Assembly: GCA_029204225.1 (NCBI GenBank)
Contig: CM055102.1
Coordinates: forward strand, 48,020,870 to 48,084,869
Reading direction: 5' to 3'
Source of the DNA: Diphasiastrum complanatum
Taxonomy: Eukaryota > Streptophyta > Lycopodiopsida > Lycopodiales > Lycopodiaceae
DNA: 64,000 nucleotides
A program made the position numbers and the translations under genes. Positions 1 through 11,272 of the stretch are shown piece after piece; positions within the stretch are counted from its first letter, which is position 1; each line of letters opens with the position of its first letter. The notes under the pieces were generated by a model that made no database searches, was not told the origin of the DNA, and saw only the letters and a program-made list of their open reading frames with translations.

Positions 1-1000
1 TTTCACCCCTAATGTGTTGCAGGACCCACTGCAACTCATATTAAATGATGTCGCTTCGCTTCCGCATTGGCATCTTTGATCGTCACTTGGAAAAGCGTAG
101 ATCGAGATGTATTTCGCAAAATTTTAGTATGCTCAAAGATCATAAACTTTGTGCAAGGTTATCTGAAGATGGATATATGAATGAAAATGTGTTCTTGATA
201 TGCTCTATGGAAGACTCTCGTGCGATAGTTATTTCTCATGCAAAACTCAATCACACACTAGGAATGAAGAGCAACAAGGAAATAAATGAACTGTACAAAG
301 GGTGAGAACTATATAGCACTTGTTGAACAAAACTTGCATTCATCAACATTGATAATTCATGTTGACAATTGCAATATTCCATCTGTTTGTAGAGTAATGA
401 GACTCACTCTGATATGCCCTTGTCAAAAACAAGGCGGAGTTGGTGACACTAAATCTATCATCATTGATATTTAATATTGTAAGATAGAGATTGAAATACA
501 TAGGAGGAGAAGGTACTATTCCCATTAGTATCCTTCAGATCATAAGATTCATAAATGAATCTCTGCTTAGATTTTAGATTTCTCAAAGTTGGTGTCGTGA
601 TATCCAGATAGTGAAAATCTCATCAAAAAGTGGAAAGACATATAGATTTGAGGTTGTAGGAGTGTAGTGAAAATGTCAATTCCCTGGGGAAGGTGCTCTT
701 GTATGGGAATAGTAGCAGATGGCGGAATCTTGGTTTTCTCTACGTCTTGCCATAACTCATTTCATATAATGTCTATGTTCAATTTTGATCTGGTAAATGT
801 TTTGGTGATGTAGAAGTTTTCAAGGAAATTTTCGATTGAGCACCAAGTTTAACTATTTGTTGCTATAGTACTCATGTGGTGTTGTCGCGAGGATCCTATC
901 GTGATTCATAACTAAGGTGGCTGGCAGGTAGGATCTTACTTGGTTGTTTTGGAGAGTCTTTGAAACTGTGTTTTCAGACACAGTCGGGACACTCGGCATG
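1..1000. other. No supported gene
   Basis: I see no recognisable domain in this kilobase. A short open frame at 45-305 (+) has no family features I know, and the rest is broken in all frames. It probably belongs to the surrounding transposon debris. Confidence 0.5.
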
Positions 1001-1010
1001 GTACTTGGTC

Positions 1011-1310
1011 TTGACTAGACAATCAACCATGAAGTGGTCGGTTTCACCACAAATGAAACATTTGTTGTTCAATGGCCTTTGCGTAATGGCATAGCCATCT
1101 TGTATGGCCAGTGGTTATGGACTTTCAGGTGGATATTCATGATAAGTCAAGGAATGTCTAGATTGTGATGGTTGCTCTTCATATTGTTGGACTGTATGTG
1201 CTTGGATAGGCTAATATGAAGAACAAGCATCAGCAAGATGCATAGCCCGACAATGTGGGGGGGTTTGTGCCTATACGGTATCTGTGCAAGGTTTGGCTAA
1301 TCAGGCATAC
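1011..1310 (-). pseudogene. Degraded retrotransposon gag nucleocapsid fragment
   Basis: Read on the minus strand, 1060-1019 encodes a retroviral-type zinc knuckle, CFICGETDHFMVDC, matching C-x2-C-x4-H-x4-C. The preceding 250 bases read as a Gln/Pro/Ser-rich gag C-terminal region interrupted by several stops. Zinc knuckles of this kind bind RNA in the nucleocapsid of LTR retrotransposons. It lies beyond the protease-like part of the adjacent copia element, so it probably comes from a different, older insertion. No intact product is possible. Confidence 0.55.
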
Positions 1311-1573
1311 TGCGTTGGTAGACTTTAGAGTATTTTGAAACTGATTGGTGAGTTTCTCCATCTGTAGTTGATGTTGCTAATTAAGCAACTCCAGCTGTGA
1401 TTTTCAAAGCTGACCTCGGGTATCCTCGATTTGCTTCGCCTCCTGGACAGGAGCACGGGGTGCTCTCCTTTCTCTAGATTCGTCAACATCTGATCCTTCG
1501 TCTTCTTCCTTGATGGCATAAAACATAACTAACGTTAGGCTCATATATTCATCATTGGATTTAAGCTCACGTT

Positions 1574-3152
1574 CTACATCTTGTTTTTTAGAAAATTGAT
1601 ATGGTTGTCTAAAAATAAGGGGGATGTAGAGAGAGAAATAGGAATTGTGCCAATCCTTTTGATTGCACACTCACCATCATTGGACTTGTAGATCACCCTC
1701 TTGTAATCTCCATATGCCAACAAAGAAGTGAAGTACTCTTTGTGAAAAGTCATGTGTTCATTTACATCTTGAACATCCAAACCATCTTCATCAAGAGTAA
1801 GATTACCTTGCTTGTCTCCTTGATCTCTCTTCTTCTTATAGCAATCACTTGCAAAGTGTCCTTTTGATGCCACAATAGAAGCACTTGAGTTTTGATCTAT
1901 CCTTATTTTTGCCATTTGTAGAAGTCTTCCTTTCATCTTGCCCTTTAGACCACTTACTTTTGTTTTTCATTTGAATTTTTCCTTTGTGAACATAGCCTCC
2001 TCTTGAAGTGTCGATGTAGATCCACTTCTTGCTTGAAGCCTATATTCTTCATTGATGACGATCTCTTGAAGATCCATCAAACTTGGCAAAGTATTTTGAA
2101 TAGCTAAACTTTGAACAATTTTATCATGAGCATCCAACAATCCATTAATAATAACTTGAACAAGCTTTGCTTCCTTAATGCTCTCATCAATGCAAGCCAA
2201 CTCATCATTCAATGCTTTCATCGACTTTCTTCATTCTTTTGAAAACAAAAAAAGATTTGCCTTCTTAGAGTCAACACTCTAGAAGTAGACTTAGATTCGT
2301 AAAGCTTGTTCAATGAATCCCAAGCCTCACTTGATGAAGTAATCTTACCAACTTCCTTGAGAAGCTCATTGGTAACATTCATCTTGATCTTGTGTAGAGC
2401 CCTTTTGGCCCACTTATTATACCTCAATTGTTCTAGTTGTGTTGCTAGTCTCTCCTCAAAATCTACAAAAATATTCGAAACATCATTCATCTCAAGAAGT
2501 GATTCCATCCTCACTTTCCACAATGAACAGTTACTTGAGGTAAGCTTATCATTGGCTTCCAACATGACTCCAGTTGATGTTGTCATGTAGCAATGACCCA
2601 ATGAACAAAGCACTCTTTTGAACAACAAAAAATGCTTTAAAAAAGAAATCACAAAGATTTTAAAGTACTCAATAATTCTCTTCTAGCACTTATACCAAGC
2701 AAATCAACACATAGAATCATGAAATCTTGATCAACCTATGATCTATCCTCAATATTATGAATATTGCCGCTTCCTAAGATTGAAACACACTCAAATGAAG
2801 TATAGCAACCTCACTATCTAGAGATCCAATCAAAATTAGGTTTTTGACAAAATCGCAAAAAATTGATTATTCCAAATATACATGCAAATGCTAAAAATCT
2901 GATATGCAATCTATTAGCCACCACTTAGGCTGATCCAATGATCCAAAAATCGGCCAAATCTAGTATGTGAATTCCAAAATCGGAATTGATCAAGTTTATG
3001 AAACTACATAGGGTTTTGGTCTATAAAAGATCCAATCTACAAATGCAAGAAACTCGATTTTGGTGTAGACTCCTTTCTATCATGCTCTAGCCTTCATATC
3101 TTCAACAAATCATTGATAGATATGATTTCCTCCTTTATAACCTGAAACAAAA
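1574..3152 (-). pseudogene. Ty1/copia element A: gag and start of protease region
   Basis: Minus-strand frames give the N-terminal half of a copia Gag (2652-2218, including the stretch SSNCSLWKVRMESLL and the AWDSLNKLYES block of the UBN2/DUF4219 type), then its continuation (2221-1967, ending near EEAMFTKEKFK), then a remnant zinc knuckle (GHFASDCYKKK) and a protease-proximal block (KEYFTSLLAYGDYKR) at 1936-1640. The frame changes at about 2221, 1940 and 1620, so the element is dead. Gag normally forms the virus-like particle. A primer-binding site and LTR directly follow at higher coordinates, which fixes the orientation. Integrase and reverse transcriptase of this copy are not present to the left. 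Confidence 0.8.
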
Positions 3153-3164
3153 GCTCTGATACCA
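3153..3164 (-). promoter_or_regulatory. Primer-binding site, initiator tRNA-Met type
   Basis: The minus strand reads TGGTATCAGAGC, the usual primer site of plant Ty1/copia elements, complementary to the 3' end of initiator tRNA-Met. It sits immediately next to the CA end of the LTR at 3165-3779, so that LTR is the 5' LTR of element A. Confidence 0.85.
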
Positions 3165-3779
3165 TGTGAAAGAATTCAGATCAATGATGATCCAAATCCA
3201 TAAATTGACCTTGGGTTTAGAAAGAGAACAAATCAACAATCCTACCATGTAAAAAAATCAGCATCTACTCTATGAATGAAATGCAAACTCTAATAGAACT
3301 TGATCAAACATGAACCAAATCATAAAGTATTGTTGCTTTCCGTACAAAATCAGCAAGCTACTATATTTCACATGTGTGAATCCAAAAATAACAACTTTAT
3401 AGATCATTCTACACATAGAATTGCAAGCAATCACAAGTATAGTGCACCAATGGATAGTAGAACCCAAGCAAACCATGTATAAGCATGAAATGAGATAGAA
3501 AAGAGAGAAGATATGTCTCTCCATGAGTTACATCCTTTTATAATAGGTCCGGACCCTATTTGGCCACTTGGCTTGTCTAGATTCAATGTACCCAACATTT
3601 AAGTTTGAATCTACTCAAACTCGACTTCTAACTTTCCCACACTTTCCAAAACTGTTTATTCAAATGAAATTTAGTTTAATGAACTTGGAAAAGTCAAACT
3701 CTAAGTGTAATATAAAGTTGGCCTCAATATGTCAAATATAGAAATGTAGCAAATATGACTAAACTAGTTGAATCTTTCA
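3165..3779 (-). repeat. LTR, family A (5' LTR of element A)
   Basis: On the minus strand it starts TGAAAGATTC and ends TTTCACA directly before the primer-binding site, giving TG...CA ends over 615 bp. A clearly homologous LTR in the opposite orientation lies at 7322-7964, alignable over its whole length. The LTR supplies the promoter and polyadenylation signals of the element. Confidence 0.85.
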
Positions 3780-3989
3780 CATTACCCACACAATTGTAAT
3801 CTTCATGACTTCTACAACTGATGTGTATATAGATAAATAAATCGGTAATGAATAGAGGATAATTCAAATAAGAGAAATTGAGTCAATAATCAGTGGTAGA
3901 GTTGTGAATCAGAGTTCTTCTATGAACTTCCTTGTATTAGAATATATGATTTTGTAGGATCAGAGATTTTAGAGAGAGTGAAAATAATT

Positions 3990-4449
3990 CAAGAAGACTT
4001 ATAGATAGTATTCAATATGTAACTAGCAAGATCATAGCACATAGTGTGCTACTATTGTGAACCATTCTCAAGCATAGAATCGTGATTTGATCATTGTGTT
4101 CACAATAGCTTAACACAGATTCTCTATATTTTTTAATGTGTGTTTGCACTAAAAAATGCTTTCTGATAATTCCTTTCCCTAGTACTGATACTAATTCCAT
4201 GACTCGAAGGAAGTATGGCTGTCATAGATGCCTAACTGTTTTGCTCTCTTCATGGTTGTCTTTGACACCTACTAAGATATTCCTCTAGTCGATCTAAGTA
4301 ATAGTCTAAATCAACAGATTGGTAAAGATCTGGTCATAATTTCATGTTGAGTTTTTCTCTTGACTAGATTTCGTATTCAACAAGAGTGGCATCAGAGCTG
4401 ATAAACAATTTCCAATACAATTACTTCGTTTCATATAAACCCAACAGAT
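3990..4449 (+). repeat. LTR-like repeat, family B, plus orientation
   Basis: This stretch is an inverted, diverged copy of 11,273-11,690. The match is clear around 4,370-4,448, which aligns to the reverse complement of 11,273-11,360, and around 4,130-4,200. It ends CCCAACA without an adjacent primer site, so it is a 3' LTR or a solo LTR. The outer boundary near 3,990 is approximate. Confidence 0.65.
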
Positions 4450-4649
4450 TGATGGCATCATGAGATACATCCATCTCTCTTTCATCATGAATGTCACATC
4501 ATCAAGAGGAATTCTCACTATACCATCTTTGCCACTTGATGTGTCCAACTTCTCAACATCCTCATCTTTGTACATCTTAGATTCATCAAAGATAGCATCA
4601 CAACTAGCATCTATAGCCCTTCACACAATCATCATATTCTAAGAAGGTG

Positions 4650-5578
4650 CACTTTACAAATTGTACATCAAGCTTCAACCTCTCTTCCTTAGGAATGTGT
4701 ACAAAGCTCTTACATCCAAAGATTTGTAAATGGTTCACATATTTGGTTTTTTCTTCTTGAACACTTTTTCAAGTGTTATTTTCGATAGACAGCTTATATT
4801 TTGAAAATAGATTACAGTGTTTCATGTCTCTGACCAAAAAGTATTTTGGTAGTTTCATCTCAACAGGCATAGATCTAGCACTCTCCACAATTGTACAATT
4901 CTTGCGCTCGGCTACACCATTGTGATCAAGATTATAGGCTTATGTGAATAGTCTTTTAATCCCACATTGGTCACACAAATTATCAAATTTAGTAGACTTG
5001 TATTCACCTCCACTATCAAATCTTAGGACTTTGATCTTCCTATTTGATTTTTTATCATTGTCTTGAATCTCTTGATGGTGGCAAAAGCATTCGATTTCTT
5101 CTTTAGAAAGTAGATCCATATTTTTCAAGACATATCATCTATGAAAGTGTTGAAATGATATGCCCCTCCTATGAACATCATTCTATAGACCTTGCAACAC
5201 CACCACACTTGAACTTCTCTCGATGCTGCTTCCTGTATATAAATGACTCGCACATCATCTTCAAGTGGTATTCCATCATAGACAATCCCTTCACCATTCT
5301 CAATTTCCTCATCAAATTGGCTTCCTAGGTTCAAATGACCAAGCCTTTCATTCCATTGTTCAATTTGAGAAGAAACTTTACGAGATAAGTCCATGTTGCC
5401 CCTTAATTGTAGCATTCAACTTGTACAACTTGGTCTTGGGCTCTCTTGTTCCATCCGCAATGACCTTGAACTTCTAGTTCATGTCTTTCACAAAGCAACA
5501 ATCATGGGCAAATTCTACTTTCAAATTTTGATCAGTAATGACTCCAACTGAAACTAAATTTTTCTTCAAATTTGGTAC
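4650..5578 (-). pseudogene. Ty1/copia fragment: protease end, GAG-pre-integrase, integrase
   Basis: Going down on the minus strand: VPNLKKNLVSVGVITD (5578-5530, end of the protease region), then EQWNERLGHLN (GAG-pre-integrase, about 5375-5340), then RFDSGGEYKSTKF (5035-4990), and NGVAERKNCTIVESARSM (4925-4870, integrase core with its conserved E). The region between contains an insertion and the frame is broken several times. Integrase normally joins the cDNA to host DNA. At 5578/5579 the sequence switches to a copia integrase on the opposite strand, so this is one half of a rearranged pair. Confidence 0.75.
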
Positions 5579-6236
5579 GTGCTAATCTTGATAAACCATT
5601 TTGGGATCAAGCTTTGTTGTGTGCCAATTTCTTGTGCAATAGGTGGCCGAGTGCTATTTTGGATGGAAGGACACATTTTGAGATGATATTCAAGAGGAGG
5701 CCACGTGTCAACTTTCTAAGAACGTTTGGATGCACATGCTATGTCAACATTACTCTTGATGATAGGACCAAGGAGGATCCATCTTCAAAAGGAGGTCTTT
5801 TTGTTGGATAGTGAGGTGAGTAAAGCCTACAGGGTTTACATTCCTACTACGAACAAAGTGATTGTTGGAAGAGATGTCATATTTGATGAGAGGAACATTC
5901 CAAAAGTTTCTTCAAGCATTATTGATGGTGATGTGGATGGATCTAACATTCTTGATGTTGATGTAAAGGATCCTACTTTAGATGGTGATGATGATGGACC
6001 TTCATCAAGTCAAAAGCCAAGGAGAAGGGAAAGACAAGTACCATCAAGGCTCACATATGATGAAATGGGTAAGCAAGTATTTTCTGAAAATTATGTTGCT
6101 TTCCTAACCACTTTTCATGAACCTAAAAGTGTAGATGAAGCAAGGAAAGAAGAGGAGTGGATCCAAGCAATGGATCTTGAGTATCAAGCTCCTTTGAAGA
6201 ATGGAACATAGAGATTGGTGGAGCTACCTAAGGAAA
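5579..6236 (+). pseudogene. Ty1/copia integrase C-terminus and linker to RT
   Basis: The plus strand reads ANLDKPFWDQALLCANFLCN, then FLRTFGCTCYVNI and SKGGLFVG: the C-terminal half of a copia integrase. A frameshift near 5805 moves to the frame reading SKAYRVYIPTTNKVIVGRDV, followed by an acidic linker, RRRERQVPSRLTYDE, and EEEWIQAMDLEYQ, the run-in to reverse transcriptase. At 6209-6211 a TAG stands where copia proteins have the Trp of the NxTW motif, after which RLVELPKEKKAIG is still readable. The RT itself is missing. Clearly a dead copy. Confidence 0.8.
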
Positions 6237-7122
6237 AGAAAGCTATTGGATGTTTTCATGACTTTACAACAAGTAATGGATCTAGAAATTTGTCCAATGA
6301 ATTTGATGATCAAGAATTTTAACCTCAAAGAGCTTCAACAAGTCAAAAGGGAAGCTGGCAATTTGGAGCTAGTCAAAAGCATCAAAGGAGAGTCAATTGG
6401 AAAAGATGTTATGGATCTATTTTTGCAGGTTACAGAAGACTCAAGTAAGGTCAAAGGAATATCAAGGAAGTGTTGTTCAAGTTTACTTTACTTGTTCTGT
6501 CTCATGTTTGAGCATTTTCATGTGGATGTGTGCAAATTGTCAAGATATGGTAAAACTAGCTACATTGGTGAGCATCATTTTGATGTTGAATTTGTACTAT
6601 CATTCTTGGCTAGTTTTGCTGATGGAAATGAAGCTATTGGAGGTTCATTATATCACTCATCCATGACTAAGTTCTCAAGTGTTGAGTTATTTGGTGCCAA
6701 TGTTTGGAGATTGTCAATTTTTGGTGAATTCATGGTCATTTTCTTGTGTCAAGTAGATCTTGAAGGTGGACTAGTAAAACTTGCTTGGTTTATGGAGTCA
6801 TGTGGTGCTATTTTGATATCATGGATGTACTCACTTACTCGTGGATTTCCAAGGTCTGATGGTTTCTTATTTCAAGATGTAGATGGAAGCTCATTCATGG
6901 AGTGTCATGGTGAATACATGGCAAAAAAGGACAAAGAAGGAGGAGACATGCAAGCAAATGTTGATCACTCACATTTATTGTTTGTTTCGGCTGTATTTTT
7001 TCATAGAGTTCAAAGTTGATAGCATGGAGGAATTATCTCATTTACATTCTATGTGATTCTTCATATCATATTGAGGTGCAATATCACTTTGTGAGGGAGC
7101 AAATCATTGCAAAGGAGGTGGA
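6237..7122 (+). other. Unidentified segment in place of copia RT, with a long open frame
   Basis: Between the integrase linker and the RNase H tail the reverse transcriptase is replaced by about 0.9 kb that I do not recognise. One plus frame is open from 6201 to 7019 (272 codons), running in from the copia linker. It shows no motif I can name and its composition is rich in Phe, Ser and Leu. It could be captured sequence, a replacement by recombination, or chance openness. I do not claim a gene. Confidence 0.35.
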
Positions 7123-7217
7123 GCTTCAACATGTGTCCTCAAAGGGAATGTGTAGCCTCAACATGTGTCCTCAAGGGAATCTGTAGCTTCAACATGTGTC
7201 CTCAAGGGAATGTGTAG
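7123..7217 (+). repeat. Three-copy short tandem repeat
   Basis: Three near-identical units of about 32 bp, each containing CAACATGTGTCCTCAAGGGAA and ending in TGTAG, lie just before the RNase H tail of the copia remnant. Small differences between units show slippage or unequal exchange some time ago. Confidence 0.85.
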
Positions 7218-7321
7218 ATGATATCTTCACCAAAGCATTGGGAAAAGACTTGTTCATGAAGCATAGGACATCACTTGGAGTGTTATCAAAGTCCATGCTA
7301 AAACTAGTTGAAGAGGGAGTT
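7218..7321 (+). pseudogene. Ty1/copia RNase H tail and polypurine tract
   Basis: The plus strand reads DDIFTKALGKDLFMKHR, the typical C-terminal ADIFTK motif of copia RNase H, followed by TSLGVLS. The purine-rich GAAGAGGGAG directly before the LTR start at 7322 is the polypurine tract that primes plus-strand synthesis. This fixes 7322-7964 as the 3' LTR of this truncated element. Confidence 0.75.
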
Positions 7322-7964
7322 TGAAAGATTCAACTAGTTTAGTCATATTTGCTACATTTCTATATTTGGCAAATTGAGGCCAACTTTATATTAGACTTAG
7401 AATTTGACTTTTCAAGGTTCATTAGTCTAACTTTTCATTTGAATAAACACTTTTGGAAAGTGTGGAAAGTTAGAAGTCGAGTTTGAGTAGATTCAAATTC
7501 AAATGTTTGGGTACATTGAATCTAGACCCAAAAATAGTAGGGTTTACATTTTGGAGGAAAAGGCAAGTGGCCAAATAGGGTTTGGACCTGTTATAAAAGT
7601 AACTCATGGAGAGACATATCTTCTCTCTTCTCTATCTCATTTCATGCTTATACATGGTTCTCTTGGGTTCAGCTATCCATTGGTGCACTATACTTGTGAT
7701 TGCTTGCAATTCTATGTGTAGGATGATCTATATTTGCTATTTTTGGATCCACACATGTGAAGTACAATAGCTTGCTAGTTTTGTATGGACAACAACAATA
7801 CTTTATGATTTGGTATATGTTTGATTAAGTTTTATTAAAGATTGCATCTCATTCAAAGACTAGATGCTGATTTTTCTACATTGGCAGGATTGTTGATTTG
7901 TTCTCTTTCTAAACCCAAGACCAATTTATGGATTTGAATCATCATTGATCTGAATTCTTTTACA
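7322..7964 (+). repeat. LTR, family A (3' LTR)
   Basis: It starts TGAAAGATTC and ends TTTTACA over 643 bp. It is the inverted homologue of 3165-3779, with scattered substitutions and small indels. The polypurine tract on its left and the absence of a primer site on its right mark it as a 3' LTR. Confidence 0.85.
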
Positions 7965-8009
7965 GGTAATAGTCATGAAGTGATGCAGTTACTGCATAGT
8001 GAATGACGA

Positions 8010-8225
8010 TGTAGTCTGTAGTGTATAGGGCAGACGATGAGCTCCATTTTGACTGATGATATTTGACAATCGTCAAAGGTGTTGAATGAGTTGAGTCGAC
8101 TTGTTTTCCCTTGAGAAGATGTCAAAGGAATTGAAGATGGGATGTTGATAGACTAAGGTTGAGTCAGTGAAGTCGAGTCGATCCTACTATGCTTCAAGTC
8201 GATACAGGTTATTCGACTTACAAGA
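8010..8225 (+). repeat. Dispersed repeat shared with 28.4 kb
   Basis: This stretch aligns with 28,415-28,605 in the same orientation: both have AGTCTGTA-type starts, GGTGTTGAATGAGTTGAGT, a CCCTTGAG block and CTTATGCAAG/CTTACAAGAG ends. The copy at 28.4 kb sits inside a CACTA transposase. The family is unknown; a piece of an LTR or copia 3' region is likely. Confidence 0.55.
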
Positions 8226-8279
8226 GTAGGATTGTTGTCAATGTCGAGAGAAAATATAGTACTAAGAAAATGAATTTAG

Positions 8280-9892
8280 ATGAGTAGGAGTGAAGCTTTC
8301 CATTTGGCTGTCGAACTATCTAGATTGAGCTTCAACTTCAAGATCCACTTAGTGTCAATAATCTTTGCACCAGGAGGAGCTATGACAATATGCTAGGTCT
8401 TGTTCTTCATTAGTGAATTATACTTAGCATTCATGGTAGTGTGCTAGTTGTCTACATTTGAACTTGACAATGCTTCTGCTACTAAGGCAAGCTCATCATA
8501 ACTGATGAATGTCTGAGGGATATAACAATTAGGCTATTGCCGATGTCGATCAGACCTTAGAACAGTAGTCAGTTATTGAGATGATGATTCGCCTTGCTAT
8601 GCGACATGGGTATTTTTAATTGTTGTCGGAACAGTCGCAGGTCAAAGCCTATCGATGGTGATGGGAGTCGTTGGAATGAACTCTTGCATTAACTACTTCT
8701 GCTTGAAGTTGTAAAATCTATCTTCGAGAAAGACAACATCTTGACTAACTATGATTCGGCTCGATTCAACATCGTAGATTTGATAGGCTTTGTGTGATGT
8801 CAAGTATCCGATGAAGATACTTCTTGAACTAACAACATCGAGCTTCGTTCACAGGTCAGATGGAATATATACATAGCAAAGGCAATCAAACAATCAAAGG
8901 TGCTTTAGACTCGGTTTGTATCCATGAAAGACTTCAAATGAAATCTTTGAGTCGACTGCTTTAGTGTTTGAATAATTCTGTAGATAGCAAGTTGTTGAAA
9001 TTCCTTCATCCCAATAATTCTTGGATAGTTGAGCGTTTGACATCATTGATCGTGCTGCATTAAGCAGTGTTCGGTTCTTCCTCTCGGCTACTCCATTATG
9101 ATGTGGTGTGTAGCTGGTGGTGAATTGATGATGAATGTTCCATGATGATAAGTAGTTGGACATTTCGTCTGACAGATACTCTCCCTCACTATTTGTTCAC
9201 AAGGTCTTGAGTTTTTGACCAGTTTGTGTCTAAGCAAACTACTTGAATTCTTTGAAACAGTTGAATGCCTCAAACTTGTTCTTGATGAACATAATGCTAG
9301 TGAATTTTGAATAGTCATCGATAAAAGTGATAAAATATAATGCTGCACCCAGAGAGGGAGTACTCATAGGGCCGCATAGATCACTATGTATCAATCCTAA
9401 AATGGACTTAGCTCTAGTGGCTTGTCCCTTTGGGAATCTTGATCTAGGCAGTTTGCCTAGTAAGCACATCTCACGAACATGTCGAATATCAGTGGAGACA
9501 ACAATAATATTTAAGCCTTAACCATACTATTATGATGCATGTACAAGATAGATCTCATGTTTAAATGTAGTAATCTTTGATGCCATAATTGTACTCACTT
9601 TGGTTGAAAGTGCATAATCATGACTCAAGATGTACAGATTACCTTCTCTGTTAGTAGAGAGGATTTCATTACGATCATTATCCAAAATAGTACATTGCTT
9701 CGCATTGAACAAGGTTCTATAGCCCTGATCTGTGAGCTTGTTGATAGAAAGTAAATTCTTTGTCAGCTTTGGTACATAAAGTATGTTCTTAAGCAATGTT
9801 GAATTACCATTTGGAAGGTGAAGGCGTATGGAACATTGGCCTTCAATTTGAAGTGTATTGGAGTCGCCAAAGTAAATATACTTCGAATATGC
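8280..9892 (-). pseudogene. Ty1/copia element B: protease end, integrase, start of RT
   Basis: Downwards on the minus strand: NAYSKYIYFGD and LLKNILYVPKLTKNLLSINKL (9892-9740, distal protease), a GAG-pre-integrase remnant, GLIHSDLCGPM (about 9400, first integrase motif), FITFIDDYSKF with the catalytic D (about 9340), NGVAERKNRTLLNAARSM (about 9110, with the catalytic E), then IAPPGAKIIDTKWILKLKL near 8340, the start of the reverse transcriptase. Frames change repeatedly. The element continues upstream as gag to 11.26 kb and is interrupted by a MITE at 9893-10227. Confidence 0.8.
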
Positions 9893-10227
9893 ATTAGGGG
9901 AGTTTTGAACTCCAAAAGGACCGTATAAGAATTCTTGCAAACATCCCTTTTGTATAATTAAAATATTATAACACTATTTTCAACTAATACATTTGAGTTG
10001 CATAACTTTCTAATCATAGCTTAGAAGTATCTCATGGAATATATAATTGGAAGGCACTCATCGAGGCTTTCCAATGCACCAAACTTTGCTGAATTCGAAC
10101 TTACCACTAAAGGCTTATGCCATTTTTAATGTGGACTCAAAGCATTATGTTGTGTAAGAAAAATTTGAGAAAACATATAAAGAGAATCTTTACAATGGGT
10201 CTTTTTTGGATTTAAAACTCCTCTAAT
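9893..10227. mobile_element. MITE, copy 1, inside copia protease
   Basis: About 335 bp bounded by inverted repeats of roughly 30 bp: the left end reads ATTAGGGGAGTTTTGAACTC and the reverse complement of the right end reads ATTAGAGGAGTTTTAAATCC. No coding capacity. A second copy with the same ends is at 23,770-24,056. On the minus strand the copia reading WYLDSGASQHMT...LFEELT stops at its right edge and resumes as NAYSKYIYFGD at its left edge, so the insertion came after the copia element. The target duplication is probably TA, but the ends are palindromic and this is ambiguous. Confidence 0.8.
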
Positions 10228-11258
10228 GCTAGCGTGAGTTCTTCAAATAGGAACTTACAAGGAGTCATGTGTTGAGAAGCACCGGAATCGAGATACCATA
10301 GAAGGGCATCTCTACTTTCTTGATCTTGCACCATTAGCAATGTTGGGTCTTCATCTGAGGTTCTGGGAGAATCAGATCCTCCATTCTACTGCATCTTCTT
10401 CTGTTTCATTGTGCTTGAGAACTCAGCAGTCCTTGATGTCATGATTGGTTCTCTTGCAGTACTTGCTGAAGAGTTTGGTTTTAGGCTTTTGATGTTGTCG
10501 ACTGTTGTGATTGTTGGTCTGAATCTGCTCAAATTTAGTCTTCTTGTCCTTCTAAGACCTCTTCTTCTAGAACTGTTGCTTATTTGAATAGAAGACGACT
10601 GCCTATGTATTCGATGTGGATAAGATTTCCTTCTTACTTCTTCCTGCAATAAACTTGCTGTCAACTTTTGTAGACACAAGTCAGGAGCATTGCTCAAGAG
10701 CAATACTAAGTTGTCGTAAGAGGGAGGAAGACTGGATAGAAGAGATATGTTACTAGCATCTTCATCCGATATTGGTGAACCTATTGTAGCTAGCTGATTG
10801 AGCAGTTGTTTGAATTCATTCAGATGATCAGTGACTAAGGATCCTTCACTCATTTTGAGCGATAGGAACTTCTTTCTGAAGAAGAGATGAGTCGATACAT
10901 CTATTGTTTCATATAGACTAGAAAAAATGTCCCATGCTTCTTTGGAGCTGGAACAATTTGCTACATGAGCTATTTGTGAGTCTTTAAGATCCAGAGATAC
11001 AATGGCAAGTGCTTTGCCATCCTTAGCTTCCCAAGAAATCAACATGTTAGGTTCAACTGGCTTGGCTATTGAACCGCTGACGTATCTCCAAAGTTCTTTC
11101 TCAATGAGTATCATCCTCATTTTGAATTTTCACATGTGAAAATTATCACCATTAAACTTGTTGATAAAGCGGATCTCAGAAGATGTTGTACCTTCCATAA
11201 TGAAAAATATAAGGAATCGTAAAATAGTCATGAATACTATAATAGTTTGGACCCTTTG
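10228..11258 (-). pseudogene. Ty1/copia element B: gag and protease active site
   Basis: The minus-strand frame 11120-10386 encodes a copia Gag of the UBN2 type, with the WDIFSSLYET block, FRKKFLSLKMSEG, FKQLLNQLATIG and SSLPPSYDNLVLLLS. The short segment 11.2-11.12 kb gives the start (IRFINKFNGDNFHM). Below 10386 comes WYLDSGASQHMTPCKF, the retropepsin active site (DSGA). The CCHC region between them is not intact. The primer site lies directly upstream, so gag is in its normal place. Confidence 0.8.
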
Positions 11259-11270
11259 GCTCTGATACCA
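11259..11270 (-). promoter_or_regulatory. Primer-binding site, initiator tRNA-Met type
   Basis: TGGTATCAGAGC on the minus strand, two bases from the CA end of the LTR at 11,273-11,690, upstream of the element B gag. Confidence 0.85.
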
Positions 11271-11272
11271 CT

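Noticed and set aside
45-525. Small frames at the window start
   Set aside because: Short, overlapping on both strands, with no motif or regulatory context.
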